From the NCBI GenBank assembly GCA_002295925.1, contig DBGO01000012.1, forward strand, positions 62,001 through 126,000: 64,000 nucleotides of DNA. Reading direction: 5' to 3'. Positions 62,229-64,000 of the stretch are shown here, one piece after another; positions within the stretch are counted from its first letter, which is position 1, and the number at the start of each line of letters is the position of its first letter. This stretch comes from Flavobacteriales bacterium UBA852. Its GTDB lineage: Bacteria > Bacteroidota > Bacteroidia > Flavobacteriales_E > Vicingaceae. Both the position numbers and the translations under genes were made by a program. Below the pieces are notes generated by a model, which did not search any database, had not been told where the DNA came from, and saw only the letters and a program-made list of their open reading frames with translations.

Positions 62229-64000
62229 TTAATTTTTTTCGAATAATTTTTTCAACCGCTCAAAAGCCCTTTTGTTTTGCGGCAAATCGACTCCGGTAAT
62301 GATTTGCTGCCGCTCTTTTGGGGTTAAATGCCAGCTCAACGAAATGGGCTGATTTTCATCAAATGAAAGTTCAAAATTTAATATATCTACGTTGCCTTCA
62401 TACCAATAACTGAGCGATTGTATCAATTCATCTTGCGAGTAATCTTGAATGCGAAACAAATTTTCGTACACACTACCAATCGGTGTAGAAATACTTTCCA
62501 ATATTTTCTTCAACCTGACATCTTCTTTTATTTTTCTGATTTTTTCTTTATCTCTGATTTGTACAATTATTATCCCCGAAGTATTTTTATTTAACCAATT
62601 TTTGAATACCATAATAAACTGATGCGAAATTAAATAACCGTAATTATCGCGCATTCCGGCATCTACAATATTTAATATGGGTTGAGTAGGCAGCTCGGGG
62701 GTTGGCATTATGTAAGGAAATGTTGCGCTCATCCGGATTACGGATGTAAACTTCAAATCATCAATATTTTGATTAACAAATAATTTTCGTGCTTCTATAC
62801 TTTCCAGTGTAGGTTTGTTTTTTACATTAGTTTTTGGGAAATTATTCATCAAATAAGATACGCCTACCGACGAAAGCAATAATCGTCTTCCGTCGTTTAA
62901 AATGGTGGGCGAAAATACCATCATCGGAATAATCGCTTTTTTTTCATACGGTTTGTAAAAACCAAGTGTGGTAGTATCAAAAGCTTGTAAATTAACCGAT
63001 AATTGTCGCTCAAATTCATACCCCCGGTCTCTTGTATATACTTGATTTTTAAAGGTGAATTTTTTTAGTCGTATAAAAAAATCATTGGTAGCAATGCTGA
63101 AAGTTATCGGGTTTAACAAATCCTTGGCAATATTATCCAAATACTCTCTGCTGTTTAAGTCAACCGGTTCACCCATTTGTTTTTTTCTGTATAGCTCGCG
63201 ATAATAGGCTGCGCCTATCATTCCACCAGAAGAACCGGAAATAAGTTGCGTACAAGGCATAAAGTTTCCGTTGGTCAAACTGTCTGCCATTTGCAACACG
63301 CGCATTACCCACAACGCCGAGCGACTACCTCCTCCACTCACATTAAGCATAACCATTTTTGGTTTCTCTCCGGTTGCTGAAGTATTTTTTGATTTCCATT
63401 TTTCCAAAATTTCCAGGGTTTGAAGCCAATCTTCAGCATAGCTTAGCGTATCCGATTTAATCTTTTCAATAATATCATTTGAATATTTTTGAGGTACCTC
63501 ATTGTAATTAAGTCCATATATTTTATTGGCATAATTAAATTGTGGAAATTGCGAAAGGTAATTTATGATTAAAACCACAACAATAAAGACCGTAACTGTC
63601 CAGCCACGTAACCACGAGTGAAAAGCACTGTTGAGCATTATAAACATTGTAAACAATAGTGTTAAGCTTGCTGCGGCAGGTATTTGCACAAACGGATAAT
63701 CTCTAAACAATCCCAATAATATTAAAGAAACAACAATGGCCAATTCAAACAATGAGGCGTTTAAGTGGTTTTGTTTGAAAACCTTTACCAACATATCTTT
63801 ATCGTAGTGTGAAACTTTTCTGGCTAATTTTATTTTAAATGGTAAATCAAAATATGAACGCACGTACCATTTTCTTTCGCGCTTAAAGAAATCGTACCAA
63901 TGAGTTTTTTTATGTAACGTCATTGAAACGGGCTCAATGGATTCTTCCTCGGAAGCAGGTGCCAAATTGAATAAACCGAAAAGATTTTTGTTTCGTGTAA
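62229..64000 (-). CDS. Patatin-like phospholipase with N-terminal membrane region, 5' end beyond the window
   Basis: At least 590 residues; the frame is open to base 64000, so the true start is outside. A TTG at 63965 is the first start-like codon but the extra upstream codons (…TRNKNLFGLFNL) read on in frame. Three hydrophobic helices follow (about 70-90, 95-113, 120-138 counted from 63965). The patatin domain begins near residue 205 with oxyanion loop SGGGSRSALWVM, nucleophile elbow SGSSGG (G-x-S-x-G) and the DAG dyad Asp in VDAGMRDNYGY. The enzyme would be a membrane-tethered lipid acyl hydrolase. It has no close partner gene in the window. Confidence 0.75.
   Translation of the reverse strand, partial: TRNKNLFGLFNLAPASEEESIEPVSMTLHKKTHWYDFFKRERKWYVRSYFDLPFKIKLARKVSHYDKDMLVKVFKQNHLNASLFELAIVVSLILLGLFRDYPFVQIPAAASLTLLFTMFIMLNSAFHSWLRGWTVTVFIVVVLIINYLSQFPQFNYANKIYGLNYNEVPQKYSNDIIEKIKSDTLSYAEDWLQTLEILEKWKSKNTSATGEKPKMVMLNVSGGGSRSALWVMRVLQMADSLTNGNFMPCTQLISGSSGGMIGAAYYRELYRKKQMGEPVDLNSREYLDNIAKDLLNPITFSIATNDFFIRLKKFTFKNQVYTRDRGYEFERQLSVNLQAFDTTTLGFYKPYEKKAIIPMMVFSPTILNDGRRLLLSSVGVSYLMNNFPKTNVKNKPTLESIEARKLFVNQNIDDLKFTSVIRMSATFPYIMPTPELPTQPILNIVDAGMRDNYGYLISHQFIMVFKNWLNKNTSGIIIVQIRDKEKIRKIKEDVRLKKILESISTPIGSVYENLFRIQDYSQDELIQSLSYWYEGNVDILNFELSFDENQPISLSWHLTPKERQQIITGVDLPQNKRAFERLKKLFEKN

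Noticed and set aside
1..64000. CRISPR, insertion sequence, prophage or rRNA genes
   Set aside because: No regularly spaced repeats, transposase or integrase motifs, phage structural genes or rRNA sequence were found.

Overview
This 64-kb window is a stretch of AT-rich chromosome from a member of the Bacteroidota, most likely Flavobacteriia or a close relative. The evidence is in the genes: two secreted proteins with type IX secretion (T9SS) type A C-terminal sorting domains, a PorE-like T9SS component, type III glutamine synthetase, a fused CcoN-CcoO cbb3 oxidase, a carbamoyl-phosphate synthase large subunit without the regulatory C-terminal domain, and promoter boxes of the Bacteroidetes form TTTG/TAnnTTTG. 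The content is mainly core and housekeeping. I see no phage, insertion sequence, CRISPR array or rRNA; there is one tRNA.

Layout. 1-1090: the end of murF, a GNAT acetyltransferase and a gamma-carbonic-anhydrase-like hexapeptide protein. 1159-11497: a metal (probably copper/silver) efflux island with a small cysteine-containing membrane protein (HYC_CC_PP type), a CusA/CzcA RND pump, its outer-membrane and periplasmic partners, a CopB-type P1B ATPase and a type II NADH dehydrogenase. 11515-19303: hutI, aroC, two secreted amidohydrolase-like genes and fmt. 19500-33342: a baeRF-like protein, then a long minus-strand run (MATE, rlmI-like, rmlD-like, K+ channel, PspC, DUF2851, DUF486, SPFH, pyrF, prfA, purM), headed by a separately terminated porE-like gene. 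33483-42752: glnN, a T9SS-exported beta-propeller-like protein, an alpha/beta hydrolase, carB and an unknown protein. 42970-49370: the cbb3 cytochrome oxidase cluster ccoS-ccoNO-ccoQ-ccoP-ccoG-ccoH-safE-like, with no ccoI. 49367-55353: on the minus strand, a large PAS/GAF histidine kinase, a NarL-type regulator, a DegT aminotransferase and a sugar transferase. 55533-58703: a small secreted protein and a large T9SS cargo with P-domain and PPC-like repeats. 58785-64000: dienoyl-CoA-reductase-like SDR, polysaccharide-deacetylase-like protein, radC, rpsT, tRNA-Glu and a patatin-like membrane protein cut by the window end.

How the parts fit. The metal island has both a tripartite pump spanning the envelope and an inner-membrane ATPase, and the adjacent NDH-2 may link it to respiration or Cu(II) reduction. 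The cbb3 cluster needs copper for CcoN but carries no copper-loading ATPase of its own. Two T9SS substrates and a PorE-like protein sit within 28 kb of each other. The kinase/regulator pair lies directly upstream of two polysaccharide-type genes and diverges from the small-secreted-protein/T9SS-cargo pair; a perfect inverted repeat lies in the shared intergenic region.

Many genes here can be extended upstream from TTG or GTG codons. Where an ATG gave a normal signal peptide or family N-terminus I moved the start there and say so. No clearly new multi-gene system is evident. The best candidates for novelty are the secreted pair at 55533-58703 with its divergent two-component system, the amidohydrolase pair with missing metal ligands, and the structured spacer at 1576-1665.
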